From contig NZ_SJSK01000006.1 of the NCBI RefSeq assembly GCF_004331645.1, positions 124,001 to 188,000 on the forward strand: DNA of 64,000 nucleotides. Reading direction: 5' to 3'. Below, piece by piece: positions 19,327-28,649 of the stretch. Source of the DNA: Pedobacter frigiditerrae. Its GTDB lineage: Bacteria; Bacteroidota; Bacteroidia; Sphingobacteriales; Sphingobacteriaceae. The position numbers and the translations under genes are program-made. Each line of letters begins with the position of its first letter. Position 1 is the first letter of the stretch. The notes beneath the pieces were generated by a model, which saw nothing but the letters and a program-made list of their open reading frames with translations, had not been told where the DNA came from and searched no databases.

Positions 19327-19331
19327 GGTGA

Positions 19332-20396
19332 TTAAATAAATGGTATTGAAATTTTAATATGCTTTTCTGGTGTATTGTTAATTTGAATATCGTGGTCGTC
19401 TTTATACAATAACTGCAGTTTATCAAACGTACTCTGCAAACCATAACCTGCTATTAATTCTGCCGGAAAAGGAGTGCCGTTATCATAAATAAAAATCTCA
19501 ATCCTACTTGCATTTTGAGCTACGGTAACCCTCATTTCTCCATTGTTACGCACATCCTTTAGTCCGTGTTTTAAAGCGTTTTCTACCAAGGGTTGCAATA
19601 AAAAGCGTGGGATTAATTTATCATTTAATTCTGGCAAAACTTCAATTTTGAAGTTAATACGGTTGCCAAAACGTACTTTTTCAATGTCTAAATAAGTATT
19701 TAAAATTTCTACTTCCTCATTTATAGAAACATGGTTTTCTTGCAAGGTGTTAATGCTATACCTAAATAACTTAGACAGTTTCATCGTCATATCTTCAGCC
19801 TTATCTGCATCTTCATGGATTAAACTGGCAATGGAATTTAAGGCGTTATATAAAAAATGAGGATTGATTTTGGACTGTAACGCTTGCAATTCAGCAGCTG
19901 TTTTTAACTGATTTAACTTCACTAAATCCATTTCTTTCGACTTTAATATAGCCTCTGCATTTATTCTTTGAAAATGATAGAGTAGAATTAAAGTGCCAAC
20001 AATTATGGTTATTAATACATTAAACTTATAATCATTAATGTGCCCAATAAAATCATATTTAAAATCAAAAGCAAGAGAAACAATAAGGTAAGAGAGCTCC
20101 ACACCAATAAAAAGCCCCACTAAATTGCAGAGGTAATAAATCCAAACAAAATTCCAGAATCCAATTTTGGCGGGTGTAAAATAGCATTGAACTAAAGCGA
20201 TTACATTGGCTATGCTAAGGGTGATGAACAGACTAAAAAGGATGTTGAATAACACGTTTCTAGTTTGGATACCATTTGGGTTAAAGATTTGAATAAATGC
20301 GCTCATTAAAAGCCCAACAGAAATTCCAATTACGGCATATTTAATATTGGTTTTTAGCCAGCCACCTTCCTTAAATGATAATCTTTTTTCTATCAT
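19332..20396 (-). CDS. LytS-type membrane sensor histidine kinase
   Basis: A 354-residue kinase. Residues about 15-145 carry several hydrophobic membrane helices and no periplasmic sensor domain. A short coiled segment leads to the His_kinase (PF06580) block INPHFLYNALNSIASLI, with the phospho-His in NPHF, followed by an HATPase region (LQPLVENALKHGLKD, YDNGTPF, GYGLQSTFDKL). It phosphorylates the LytTR regulator encoded 5 bases downstream. The stimulus is not evident. Confidence 0.92.
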   Translation of the reverse strand: MIEKRLSFKEGGWLKTNIKYAVIGISVGLLMSAFIQIFNPNGIQTRNVLFNILFSLFITLSIANVIALVQCYFTPAKIGFWNFVWIYYLCNLVGLFIGVELSYLIVSLAFDFKYDFIGHINDYKFNVLITIIVGTLILLYHFQRINAEAILKSKEMDLVKLNQLKTAAELQALQSKINPHFLYNALNSIASLIHEDADKAEDMTMKLSKLFRYSINTLQENHVSINEEVEILNTYLDIEKVRFGNRINFKIEVLPELNDKLIPRFLLQPLVENALKHGLKDVRNNGEMRVTVAQNASRIEIFIYDNGTPFPAELIAGYGLQSTFDKLQLLYKDDHDIQINNTPEKHIKISIPFI

Positions 20397-20871
20397 GATA
20401 TTTAACAGGCATAATTTAATGATTTTTTATTAGTTCAAATTTGCAAAACAGTGGTAAGCTATTAAAGTTATTGTAGATGAATAGCAAGAAATTTGGGATG
20501 AATGGTAGAATTTAACTAACAAATACTATTTAAGCAACGCAGTTGAGCTCTATTGCTGAAGTAGTAATGGTAAGCCTAAAAAAATCTTTAACAAGAGTTG
20601 AGAGCTTTAGTATGCGCTAGTAATTATTAAATAGGCATCAAGTAGGTATTACATAGGTGTTACCTAGGTATCAAGTAGGTTAAAGAGATACTTAATGCCT
20701 ACTTGATGCCTATGTGATACCTACCTAAAACCTGCATCAACATATACTGAGAATAGCTTGATGTAGGTTGTACTATAGCATCGTTAAAATCCCTAAGCTA
20801 GATAAGCGTACAGAAGATAGTAGTTGTGACACTGCATAAGATTTTAATTTTAATTTTATTACTTTTACCAC
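20397..20871. other. Intergenic region with an 11-bp-unit inverted array
   Basis: 475 bases between a divergent kinase gene and the metal-efflux locus. The only structured part is the inverted array at 20632-20734, described separately. No gene is apparent; promoters for both flanking genes should lie here but no full consensus pair stands out. Confidence 0.6.
20632..20734. repeat. Inverted array of 11-bp units (cruciform-forming)
   Basis: Four contiguous 11-bp units on the plus strand (20632-20675: TAGGCATCAAG, TAGGTATTACA, TAGGTGTTACC, TAGGTATCAAG) are followed by a 15-base spacer and four 11-bp units in the opposite sense (20691-20734; reverse complements TAGGCATTAAG, TAGGCATCAAG, TAGGTATCACA, CAGGTTTTAGG). 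Arms are in register, so a 44-bp imperfect cruciform or stem is possible. Unit length is about one helical turn. Confidence 0.85.
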
Positions 20872-21192
20872 GTGAAAAATATCGGCATCATTTATTTAAT
20901 CTTTATGGTATTGCTTTCGGCTTTGCCATGTAATGATGAAATTGAAAATCAAGATGCTGCATTTTCTCATATTTCTAAAATAGAACAGAAAAAATCTCAA
21001 GAAGCAGAAAGCTGTTCTCCAATATGTTTGTGCTCTTGTTGTGGACAAAGTGTTGTTGAACCGCAACTTGTAGTTTTTGAATTAAAAATTCCTACCGTAG
21101 AATTAGAAAAGGAATTGGCTCAACATCAGTTTTCTTTACTTCAACAAGCCTATCACATTTGGCAACCGCCGAAGTTAGCTGTTAACGGTTAA
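20872..21192 (+). CDS. Small Cys-rich exported protein of metal-efflux locus
   Basis: A 106-residue protein starting at GTG (20872). It has a hydrophobic N-terminus (about residues 3-19) and a Cys cluster ESCSPICLCSCCGQS at about 60-74 that could bind a soft metal. It resembles short hypothetical proteins (possibly DUF6660) found just upstream of CusA-type genes in Bacteroidetes; that family name is recalled with low certainty. Position 151 bases before the CusA gene suggests a role in metal sensing or binding at the envelope. Function is otherwise unknown. Confidence 0.6.
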   Translation: MKNIGIIYLIFMVLLSALPCNDEIENQDAAFSHISKIEQKKSQEAESCSPICLCSCCGQSVVEPQLVVFELKIPTVELEKELAQHQFSLLQQAYHIWQPPKLAVNG

Positions 21193-21343
21193 AAAATTAA
21201 TTTCTTGGCATGGCCATCAGCTGTTGCAATGTTGTTTTATTAACGCAATATTCTATTGTTGAGTAATTTTTTACCTCTTAATTATGCTTTTCTGCATAGT
21301 TCATTTCAATTTTTTATTTTCAATTTTTTAATCATTTAACAGC

Positions 21344-24300
21344 GTGTTAGATAACATTATAAAATTCAGCATACAAAATAAGCTGGCAATAGGCTTAATG
21401 ACGTTGCTACTCATTATTTGGGGTGTTTGGAGCGCATCAAAATTGCCTATTGATGCCTTGCCAGATATTACAGATAATCAGGTTCAAATTATTACACAAT
21501 CTCCCACACTTGCCGCCCAAGAGGTAGAGCAATATGTAACTTATCCTATAGAAAAAGTCCTAGCCAATTTACCTGATATTGCAGAAATGAGATCGTTTTC
21601 GCGTTTCGGATTAAGTGTAATCACGGTTGTGTTTAAGGATGAAGTAGATGTTTATTTTGCTCGGCAATTAATTAGCGAAAAGCTAAAACAAGCAGAAAAA
21701 GAAATTCCAGAAAGTATGGGGCGGCCCGAATTAGCTCCTGTTACTACGGGTTTAGGAGAGATTTATCAATATGTAATTCACCCAAAGGATAGCAGTAAAA
21801 ACAAATACTCTGCTATGGATTTGCGTACCATGCAAGACTGGATAGTTGCCAGGCAATTAAATGGTATTGCTGGTGTGGCAGAAGTAACAGGTTTTGGTGG
21901 CGTGACCAAACAGTACGAAGTGGCTGTAAATCCAGATAGATTAAAATCTATGGACGTAAGTATTCCAGAAATATTTTCAGCATTAGAAAAAAATAATGAA
22001 AATACAGGTGGGGCTTATATCGATAAAAAACCAAACGCTTATTTCATAAGAGGGATTGGTGTAGTAAAATCGTTTGATGATATCGAAAATATTGTTGTTA
22101 AAAATCCAAAAAATGGCACGCCCATTTTAATAAGAGATGTTGCTAAAGTACAGTTTGGTACACCTGCTCGTTACGGCGCAATGACCTATAATGGGGAGAA
22201 AGAAGTTGTTGGTGGTTTGGTGCTGATGCTAAAAGGTGCAAATAGTTCTGAAGTAGTTTCTTTGGTAAAAGAAAGAATGGAAACAGTACAAAGTTCTTTG
22301 CCAGATGATATAATTATTGAACCTTTTTTAGATAGAACAAATTTGGTTGATAGAGCAATTGGTACAGTTCAAAAGAACTTAATTGAAGGTGCCTTAATTG
22401 TGATTTTTGTTCTGATTGTGTTTTTGGGGAATTTTAGGGCAGGATTAATAGTTGCCTCTGCCATACCATTGGCATTGCTTTTTGCAATGGGCTTAATGAA
22501 TTTATTTGGGGTAAGCGCTAACTTAATGAGTTTAGGGGCGATAGATTTTGGTTTGATTGTAGATGGAGCAGTAATTATAGTAGAAGCTACGTTGCACCAT
22601 CTCGGGCTAAGGAAATCTATGAATACGCTTACCCAAAAAGAGATGGATGAAGAAGTTTTTCTATCAGCCTCTAAAATACGTAGTAGTGCAGCTTTCGGAG
22701 AAATCATTATCCTTATCGTATACATTCCAATTTTAGCTTTGGTGGGTATTGAAGGGAAAATGTTTAGACCAATGGCTCAAACAGTAGGCTTTTCTATTTT
22801 TGGGGCCTTAATATTGTCGCTTACTTATATTCCAATGATGTCTGCTTTATTCTTATCAAAAAAAGCAGTACTAAAAAAGAACTTTTCCGACAAGATGATG
22901 AACTTTTTTCAAGGCATCTATCAGCCACTGTTAGCGAAGGTAATTAAAATAAAATATATAGTTACGGGTGTTACGGTTGGCATTTTATTGATTACCGTTA
23001 TTGTTTTTAGTAAAATGGGAGGAGAGTTTATCCCGACATTAGAAGAGGGCGATTACGCCATAGAATTTGTGTTGCCACAAGGTGCATCACTTAGCCAAAC
23101 GGTTGAAACGGTAATGCAGGCCGAACGTATCATCAAACAATTTCCAGAAGTTAAAATGGTGGTTGGCAAAACAGGTGCCGCAGATGTAGCCACAGATCCA
23201 ATGCCTATGCAAGCGTCGGATTTAATTGTTGTTTTAAAAGACAAGAGCGAATGGACAACATCTACTGATTTTTATGAACTAGCAGATTTGATGAAGGAAA
23301 AGCTAGAAAATATACCAGGTATAATTGCAGAGCCAAGTCAGCCTATACAAATGCGCTTTAATGAGTTAATGACAGGTATTAGGCAAGATGTTGCGGTAAA
23401 AATATTCGGCGAAAACCTAGATACATTGGCTAACTATGCCAATAAGGTAAGTAAAGCAATTAGTAAAATAGAAGGAATTACACAACCACAAATAGAAAGA
23501 ATATCTGGCTTGCCTCAAATAAGTATTGATTATGATAGAAGCAGAATGGCAGCTTATGGGCTAAATGTGGAGGATATTAATCACATTATCACTGCGGCAT
23601 TTGCCGGAGAAGTAGCTGGACAAGTTTACGAAAACGAAAGGAAATTTGATTTGGTAGTTAGGCTTGATAGTGCTTATCGTACTTCTTTAGATGATGTGAA
23701 TAATCTTTTTGTGCCAACCAATAGCGGCAACCAAATTCCTTTATCACAAATTGCTAATGTAAGCTACAAATTAGGTCCAGCTCAAATTAGTAGGGAAGAT
23801 GGAAAAAGAAGAGTTTATGTTTCATTTAATGTGAATGGTAGAGATGTACAAAGTGTGGTAGAAGATATCCAAACTAAATTAGCTAAAGACGTAAAGCTAC
23901 CTGCCGGATATTACTTTACCTATGGTGGTACGTTCGAAAATTTGCAACAAGCATCTAAAAGGTTAATGATTGCCGTTCCTTTATCTTTATTGCTAATTTT
24001 TGTGTTGTTGTATTTTACTTTTCACTCTTTTAAACAAGCTGGGCTAATTTTTACCGCCATTCCGATGAGCGCAATTGGTGGGGTTTTTGCTCTATTGTTG
24101 CGTGGTATGCCTTTCAGTATTTCGGCAGGTATTGGTTTTATTGCACTATTTGGAGTAGCCGTTTTAAACGGAATTGTTTTGATAGGAACATTTAATCAAT
24201 TGGAAAAAGAGGGTTGGACAGATGTGGTGAAACGAGTAATAGAAGGAACTAAAATAAGATTAAGACCTGTTTTAATGACAGCAATAGTAGCAAGTTTTGG

Positions 24301-25717
24301 ATTTTTACCAATGGCTTTAAGTAGTAGCGCAGGTGCCGAGGTTCAAAAACCTTTAGCAACAGTTGTTATTGGTGGCTTATTTACGGCTACTTTTTTAACG
24401 CTATTTGTTTTGCCATTACTGTACATCATTTTTAATTCAAAACCATCCTCTAAAAAATTGCAAATGAAAACAGTTAGCCTAATCATAATGATGTTACTAT
24501 TTGGGTTTGGTCAATCTGCCAATGCTCAAGTAATTAACGATAAAACAGTAATTGGTGTAGATGAAGCTATTGCTATCGCTTTAAAAAATAACAATGAACT
24601 AAAAGCCAAATCGCTCGAAGTATCAGCTGCACAAAGTTTAAAAGGAACGGCAAGTGAATTGCCCAAATTAGATTTAAACGCACAATTGGGACAATACAAT
24701 AGTGTCAAGTTCGACAATGCTTTTCAAGTAGAACAGACCATCCCTTTCCCTACATTATTTGGCGCTAAAAAATCTTTAATAAATGCCCAAACACAGAGTA
24801 AACAAATACAACAGCTCGTTACCGCAAACGATTTAAAAAATAGGGTTCGAAACTATTATTATCAGGTAGTGTATTTAACGTACAATAAGGTTAAGCTGCA
24901 ATATTTAGATACCTTATATATTGATTTTGTAAAAGCTGCGGCTTTACGTTTTAAAACTGGGGAGACCAAAAAATTGGAATTAAGCACAGCTGAAACCAAA
25001 CAAGGGGAAATAAAATTGTTATTGCAGCAAAATGAAAGTTACCTCATTAATGCTTATCAAAATTTAAAAGGTTTAATGAATGTTAAGGAAGATTTCGGTA
25101 TTGAAAATCCGAAGCTTTATGAGCCTTTAAAAGTGAGTACATTGTTAGATAGTGCTACCATTTCCAATCACCCAACTATAAAACTATGGTATCAGGAAGC
25201 TTTAGTTGTAGAACAACAAATTAAGTTAGAAAAAGCATCGGCTTTGCCAGATTTTAAAATAGGATACAATAATCAATCATTAATTGGTTTTCAAACGGTA
25301 AATGGTCAAGAGCAATATTTTAATGGCAATAAAAGATTTAGTTCGGTAAATGTGGGCTTAGCCATACCGATTGGTTTTGGAGCAAATAAAGCGAGGGTGC
25401 AATCTTTAAATTATCAAAAGCAAGCTGCACAAGCTAATGCACAATATCAACAACAACAATTAACTGCCCAGTTTAATGATGCGGTGCAGCAATATCAGCA
25501 GCACTTGCAAGAGCATAATTATTATGTGCAAAAGGCATTGCCAAATGCTAAAGAAATAGTTCAAGTAGCAAAATTGGGGTATCGTACTGGAGATATTAAT
25601 TATGTAGAATACCTGTATGCTTTACAAACAGCAACAGATTTAGAGTTAAAGTATTTAGAAGTTATACAGCAGGTTAATCAATCAGTTGTGCTCGTTAATT
25701 ATTTAATTAATCAATAA
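21344..25717 (+). CDS. CusA/CzcA heavy-metal RND efflux pump fused to TolC-like domain
   Basis: A 1457-residue inner-membrane proton/metal antiporter. Residues 1 to about 1040 form a complete HME-RND protein: N-terminal helix, porter domain, TM4 region GAIDFGLIVDGAVIIVEA with the conserved Asp, and a C-terminal TM block ending FVLPLLYIIF. From residue 1041 (DNA 24464) a second signal-peptide-like stretch (MKTVSLIIMM...ANAQ) leads into an outer-membrane efflux (TolC/CzcC) domain of about 400 residues, all in one frame. The fusion is known in Bacteroidetes. Start is GTG at 21344 (LDNIIKFSIQNK follows, as in relatives). Metal specificity is not evident. Confidence 0.93.
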   Translation: MLDNIIKFSIQNKLAIGLMTLLLIIWGVWSASKLPIDALPDITDNQVQIITQSPTLAAQEVEQYVTYPIEKVLANLPDIAEMRSFSRFGLSVITVVFKDEVDVYFARQLISEKLKQAEKEIPESMGRPELAPVTTGLGEIYQYVIHPKDSSKNKYSAMDLRTMQDWIVARQLNGIAGVAEVTGFGGVTKQYEVAVNPDRLKSMDVSIPEIFSALEKNNENTGGAYIDKKPNAYFIRGIGVVKSFDDIENIVVKNPKNGTPILIRDVAKVQFGTPARYGAMTYNGEKEVVGGLVLMLKGANSSEVVSLVKERMETVQSSLPDDIIIEPFLDRTNLVDRAIGTVQKNLIEGALIVIFVLIVFLGNFRAGLIVASAIPLALLFAMGLMNLFGVSANLMSLGAIDFGLIVDGAVIIVEATLHHLGLRKSMNTLTQKEMDEEVFLSASKIRSSAAFGEIIILIVYIPILALVGIEGKMFRPMAQTVGFSIFGALILSLTYIPMMSALFLSKKAVLKKNFSDKMMNFFQGIYQPLLAKVIKIKYIVTGVTVGILLITVIVFSKMGGEFIPTLEEGDYAIEFVLPQGASLSQTVETVMQAERIIKQFPEVKMVVGKTGAADVATDPMPMQASDLIVVLKDKSEWTTSTDFYELADLMKEKLENIPGIIAEPSQPIQMRFNELMTGIRQDVAVKIFGENLDTLANYANKVSKAISKIEGITQPQIERISGLPQISIDYDRSRMAAYGLNVEDINHIITAAFAGEVAGQVYENERKFDLVVRLDSAYRTSLDDVNNLFVPTNSGNQIPLSQIANVSYKLGPAQISREDGKRRVYVSFNVNGRDVQSVVEDIQTKLAKDVKLPAGYYFTYGGTFENLQQASKRLMIAVPLSLLLIFVLLYFTFHSFKQAGLIFTAIPMSAIGGVFALLLRGMPFSISAGIGFIALFGVAVLNGIVLIGTFNQLEKEGWTDVVKRVIEGTKIRLRPVLMTAIVASFGFLPMALSSSAGAEVQKPLATVVIGGLFTATFLTLFVLPLLYIIFNSKPSSKKLQMKTVSLIIMMLLFGFGQSANAQVINDKTVIGVDEAIAIALKNNNELKAKSLEVSAAQSLKGTASELPKLDLNAQLGQYNSVKFDNAFQVEQTIPFPTLFGAKKSLINAQTQSKQIQQLVTANDLKNRVRNYYYQVVYLTYNKVKLQYLDTLYIDFVKAAALRFKTGETKKLELSTAETKQGEIKLLLQQNESYLINAYQNLKGLMNVKEDFGIENPKLYEPLKVSTLLDSATISNHPTIKLWYQEALVVEQQIKLEKASALPDFKIGYNNQSLIGFQTVNGQEQYFNGNKRFSSVNVGLAIPIGFGANKARVQSLNYQKQAAQANAQYQQQQLTAQFNDAVQQYQQHLQEHNYYVQKALPNAKEIVQVAKLGYRTGDINYVEYLYALQTATDLELKYLEVIQQVNQSVVLVNYLINQ

Positions 25718-25726
25718 AATATTAAA

Positions 25727-27004
25727 ATGAAATTCGATATCAAAAACATAAAAAGATTGGCTAGTAGTTGCTTGGCCATACTTTTGGTAAGTACTTTTTT
25801 CGCCTGTGGCGGAGATAAAAAAACAGAAGAAACAGCTGCAGAAAAAACAGGAACAGAATCTAAAAATGAAGAAGCTCACGAAGAAGAAGCCCCAACAATT
25901 GCAACTTTGAGTGAGGAGCAAATAAAAACGGTAGGTATAACTTATGGCTCGGTAGAACAAAAACAATTAACCGCTACCATTAAAGCTAACGGAAACTTAA
26001 GGGTGCCAAATAACAACAAAGCCAATGCAACATCTTTGTATGGTGGGGTGGTTAAAACAATTAATATACAAGTGGGTAGTTTTGTTAAAAAGGGACAAGT
26101 TGTGGCTACAATCACAAATCCGCAGTTTATACAGTTGCAAGAAGAATACTTAAATATTGGTAATAAGATAACTTATGCCGACCAAGAAGTACAACGCCAA
26201 AAAGAGTTAAATGCAGGTAATGCTGGTGCTCTAAAGAATTTACAAATTGCTACAGCCGAACTCAATACCTTGCGTACCAGAAAAGCATCTCTGCATCAGC
26301 AATTGCAATTGATGGGGATTAATCCAAGTGGTATTAGTAATGGAAATTTGAAAGCTGCATTGGTTGTCGTTAGTCCAATAAGTGGAACAGTGAGCGATGT
26401 GTTTTCTAAAATTGGCAGTTATGTTGATGTTTCATCGCCTGTGGCAGAGATTGTAGATAATGGGCAACTACATTTAGATTTGAATGTGTTTGAAAAAGAT
26501 TTGCCGATGCTTAAAGTTGGGCAAACTATACATTTTACACTAACAAATAATCCAACTGTAGAATATGATGCATTGGTCTTTAGTATTGGCTCTGCTTTTG
26601 AAAATGAGAGTAAAACGATACCTGTTCATTGTACGGTAAAAGGAAATAAAAGTGGTTTAATTGATGGGATGAATATTACCGGTTTTGTAAGTATAAATAA
26701 TGTAACAACATCGGCTGTGCCAAATGATGCAATTGTTGAATCAGAAGGTAAAACTTTCCTTTTTGTAGTGACGGATAAAAAAGCGGAGGAACATCACGAA
26801 GAAGGTGAGCAAGAGCATAAGGATGAAAAAGAGCCGGTTGGAAATATAAATTTTGAGAAGGTAGAAGTAATAAGGGGTGTGTCTAACTTGGGTTACACTG
26901 CCATAACTTTTGTAATTGAAATACCAAAAGGAGCAAGAATTGTAACTAAGGGAGCTTTTTTTATCAATGCTAAATTAACCAACACCGAAGGAGACCATCA
27001 TTAA
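25727..27004 (+). CDS. RND efflux periplasmic adaptor (CusB/CzcB type) lipoprotein
   Basis: A 425-residue membrane-fusion protein that links the RND pump to the outer-membrane channel. Lipobox Cys27 (FFACGG) follows a signal peptide. It has an acidic, low-complexity linker, a lipoyl-like half (YGGVVKTINIQVGSFVKKGQVVATI), a coiled-coil hairpin, and the returning half (VVVSPISGTVSDVFSKIGSYV). A His/Glu-rich loop (EEHHEEGEQEHKDEKE, about residues 354-369) may bind metal. It starts 9 bases after the pump gene, so they are co-transcribed. Confidence 0.93.
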   Translation: MKFDIKNIKRLASSCLAILLVSTFFACGGDKKTEETAAEKTGTESKNEEAHEEEAPTIATLSEEQIKTVGITYGSVEQKQLTATIKANGNLRVPNNNKANATSLYGGVVKTINIQVGSFVKKGQVVATITNPQFIQLQEEYLNIGNKITYADQEVQRQKELNAGNAGALKNLQIATAELNTLRTRKASLHQQLQLMGINPSGISNGNLKAALVVVSPISGTVSDVFSKIGSYVDVSSPVAEIVDNGQLHLDLNVFEKDLPMLKVGQTIHFTLTNNPTVEYDALVFSIGSAFENESKTIPVHCTVKGNKSGLIDGMNITGFVSINNVTTSAVPNDAIVESEGKTFLFVVTDKKAEEHHEEGEQEHKDEKEPVGNINFEKVEVIRGVSNLGYTAITFVIEIPKGARIVTKGAFFINAKLTNTEGDHH

Positions 27005-27032
27005 TTTATAATATTGTCATTCTTGCCCATTG

Positions 27033-27129
27033 TTTGTCATTCTAACTTGTGCCGATTTTACATCGTTAGCTTGCGAAAAATCTCGGAGAAAATTATTCAA
27101 AGAGATTCTTCGCTGCGCTGAATGACAAA
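27033..27129. repeat. TGTCATTC/GAATGACA dispersed element, copy 2
   Basis: Perfect 10-base inverted ends (TTTGTCATTC at 27033-27042, GAATGACAAA at 27120-27129) enclose an interior sharing gattcttcgctgcgctg with the other copies. An extra TTGTCATTC lies just outside at 27014-27022, as if a second partial copy were nested. Confidence 0.65.
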
Positions 27130-27132
27130 TCT

Positions 27133-27166
27133 TTTTGGGAAGAAAAATCAATTTGTCTTCCCAAAA
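27133..27166. other. Perfect 11-bp stem-loop upstream of tetR
   Basis: TTTTGGGAAGA at 27133-27143 is exactly complementary to 27156-27166, with a 12-base loop. There is no T-run on the plus strand, so it is not a classical terminator; it could still stop or protect the cusB transcript. Confidence 0.6.
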
Positions 27167-27185
27167 TCATCTTCTGAAAATAAAC

Positions 27186-27216
27186 TTGCAGAATAATACC
27201 AATCGGTATATATTTG
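27186..27216 (+). promoter_or_regulatory. Bacteroidetes-type promoter of tetR operon
   Basis: TTG at 27186-27188, a 20-base spacer and TATATTTG at 27209-27216 match the -33/-7 consensus of the phylum. The predicted transcript starts near 27223, supporting translation from ATG 27238 and not from further upstream. The spacer contains the TetR-type operator. Confidence 0.7.
27196..27209. promoter_or_regulatory. TetR-type operator within tetR promoter
   Basis: ATACCAATCGGTAT is an inverted repeat (ATACC, 4 bases, GGTAT) between the -33 and -7 boxes. The reverse-complement version occurs before the SDR gene at 27843-27860. Position implies autorepression. Confidence 0.75.
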
Positions 27217-27237
27217 TTCTGTCAAATAATTACAGCA

Positions 27238-27825
27238 ATGTCTAAGGCAGAAAGAACTAGATCTTTTATCATCGAAAAAACAGCCCCTATCTTTAATAAG
27301 AAAGGTTTTGCTGGTACTTCGTTAAATGACATGACAGAAGCTACTGGTTTAACAAAAGGCAGTATTTATGGCAATTTTTCAAATAAGGATGAAGTTGCGA
27401 TTGCAGTATTTGACTATAACTTACAAAAATTAAATGCTTGTGTGGCGGCTCAATTTTCAAAGCAAAAAACAGCCAAAGACAAATTGATGGTTTACGTAAA
27501 TAACTATGAAGAAATATTTAATTCTTCTTGTGATGATGGGGGTTGCCCGATTTTAAATACTGCCATAGATGCTGATGATACACATCCGCAATTGCGAAAT
27601 CAAGTTGCAAAAGCTGTGCTTTCTTGGAAGGCCAGACTTACCCAAATTTTAGAACAAGGTAAAGCAAATGGAGAATTCAATGCAAATATAAATGCAGAAC
27701 AAATTGCCTTAACCATGATATCAATGATTGAGGGTTCCATTATGATTTCAAAATTATTGGGAAGTTCAGCATATATCGCCACCGTAATGCAATCCTTAAA
27801 AAAATTGATTAATGATTTAACATAA
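27238..27825 (+). CDS. TetR/AcrR-family transcriptional regulator
   Basis: A 195-residue repressor when started at ATG 27238 (MSKAERTRSFII); an in-frame start at 27214 would fall inside the promoter's -7 box and is rejected. The N-terminal HTH (about residues 22-45, GTSLNDMTEATGLTKGSIYGNFSNK) is typical TetR. A C-terminal ligand domain includes SSCDDGGCPILN, a Cys-containing loop seen in a TetR_C subgroup. Palindromes at 27196-27209 and 27843-27860 point to control of itself and the SDR/DUF2798/KAS genes that follow. The ligand is unknown; a fatty-acyl or small hydrophobic compound would fit the genes. Confidence 0.92.
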   Translation: MSKAERTRSFIIEKTAPIFNKKGFAGTSLNDMTEATGLTKGSIYGNFSNKDEVAIAVFDYNLQKLNACVAAQFSKQKTAKDKLMVYVNNYEEIFNSSCDDGGCPILNTAIDADDTHPQLRNQVAKAVLSWKARLTQILEQGKANGEFNANINAEQIALTMISMIEGSIMISKLLGSSAYIATVMQSLKKLINDLT

Positions 27826-27842
27826 AAATTTTTTAACTTAAA

Positions 27843-27860
27843 ATATACCGATTGGTATAT
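27843..27860. promoter_or_regulatory. TetR-type operator upstream of SDR gene
   Basis: ATATACCGATTGGTATAT: 7-bp perfect arms around GATT, the same ACC-N4-GGT core (ACCGATTGGT) as in the tetR promoter read on the other strand. It lies 17 bases before the SDR start. Confidence 0.75.
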
Positions 27861-27877
27861 AATTAAATGATTATATA

Positions 27878-28648
27878 ATGAAAACTACAAAAAACACTAT
27901 ACTAATTACTGGCGGAAGTGCTGGTATTGGTTTCGAAACTGCAAAATTATTAAGTGAACAAGGAAACAACGTTATTATTATTGGTAGAGATCAAAACAGA
28001 TTAGATGAGGCTAAAGCCAAGTTAAATAACGTAACTGCTATCAAGGCTGATGTAAGCAAAGCTGAAGATGTAAAGGAATTGGTTGCTACAATTGCTAGAT
28101 TATATCCAGAATTGAACGTTGTTATTAATAATGCAGGTAGAGCTTTGCTTTATAATTTAGCAGATGAAAGTCAAAATGCCTATTCGAATGCAGAAGATGA
28201 AATGTTGACAAACTATTTATCAATCATAAGACTAAACCAACAACTTTTGCCATTATTAAAGCACCAGAAAGAAGCAGCAATTGTTAATGTTTCTTCAATT
28301 GTGGCTTACGTTCCAGGTATTACTTTACCAACGTATGCGGCAAGTAAAGCGGCTGTACATTCTTACACCACTTCATTAAGGTTAAGCTTGGAAAATACTT
28401 CCGTTAAGGTTTTCGAATTATTTCCACCACTGGTTAATACCGAATTTTCTGCAGCAATTGGTGGGCATAATGGCATAGAACCTTTACAAGTTGCAGAAGA
28501 ATTATTGGAGGGTTTAAAAAATGATGAATTTGAAATCCGCGTTGGAGATACAGCTAAAATCTATGATTTATTTCGTTCATCACCAGTTGATGCATTAAAT
28601 GTAATGAATGCCAATAGAGCAGCTTGGATTGAATCTATTCAGCCATAA
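27878..28648 (+). CDS. Short-chain dehydrogenase/reductase (DltE-like)
   Basis: A 256-residue NAD(P)-dependent oxidoreductase of the classical SDR fold. Visible motifs: the cofactor-binding GGSAGIG (about 12-18), NNAG (about 88-91), catalytic Ser in VNVSSIVAY, and the YxxxK pair in TYAASKAAVHSY. Overall it resembles the DltE/short-chain reductase subgroup. It is the first structural gene behind the TetR operator and is followed one base later by a small membrane protein and then a ketoacyl synthase, so it may act as a ketoacyl or hydroxyacyl reductase; this is inferred from the neighbourhood. Confidence 0.9.
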   Translation: MKTTKNTILITGGSAGIGFETAKLLSEQGNNVIIIGRDQNRLDEAKAKLNNVTAIKADVSKAEDVKELVATIARLYPELNVVINNAGRALLYNLADESQNAYSNAEDEMLTNYLSIIRLNQQLLPLLKHQKEAAIVNVSSIVAYVPGITLPTYAASKAAVHSYTTSLRLSLENTSVKVFELFPPLVNTEFSAAIGGHNGIEPLQVAEELLEGLKNDEFEIRVGDTAKIYDLFRSSPVDALNVMNANRAAWIESIQP

Positions 28649-28649
28649 A

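Noticed and set aside
20632..20734. CRISPR array
   Set aside because: Units are 11 bp with no spacers between them, half are inverted, and no cas gene is in the window.
27133..27166. Terminator of the cusB gene
   Set aside because: The stem is perfect but no T-run follows on the plus strand, so it was listed only as a stem-loop.
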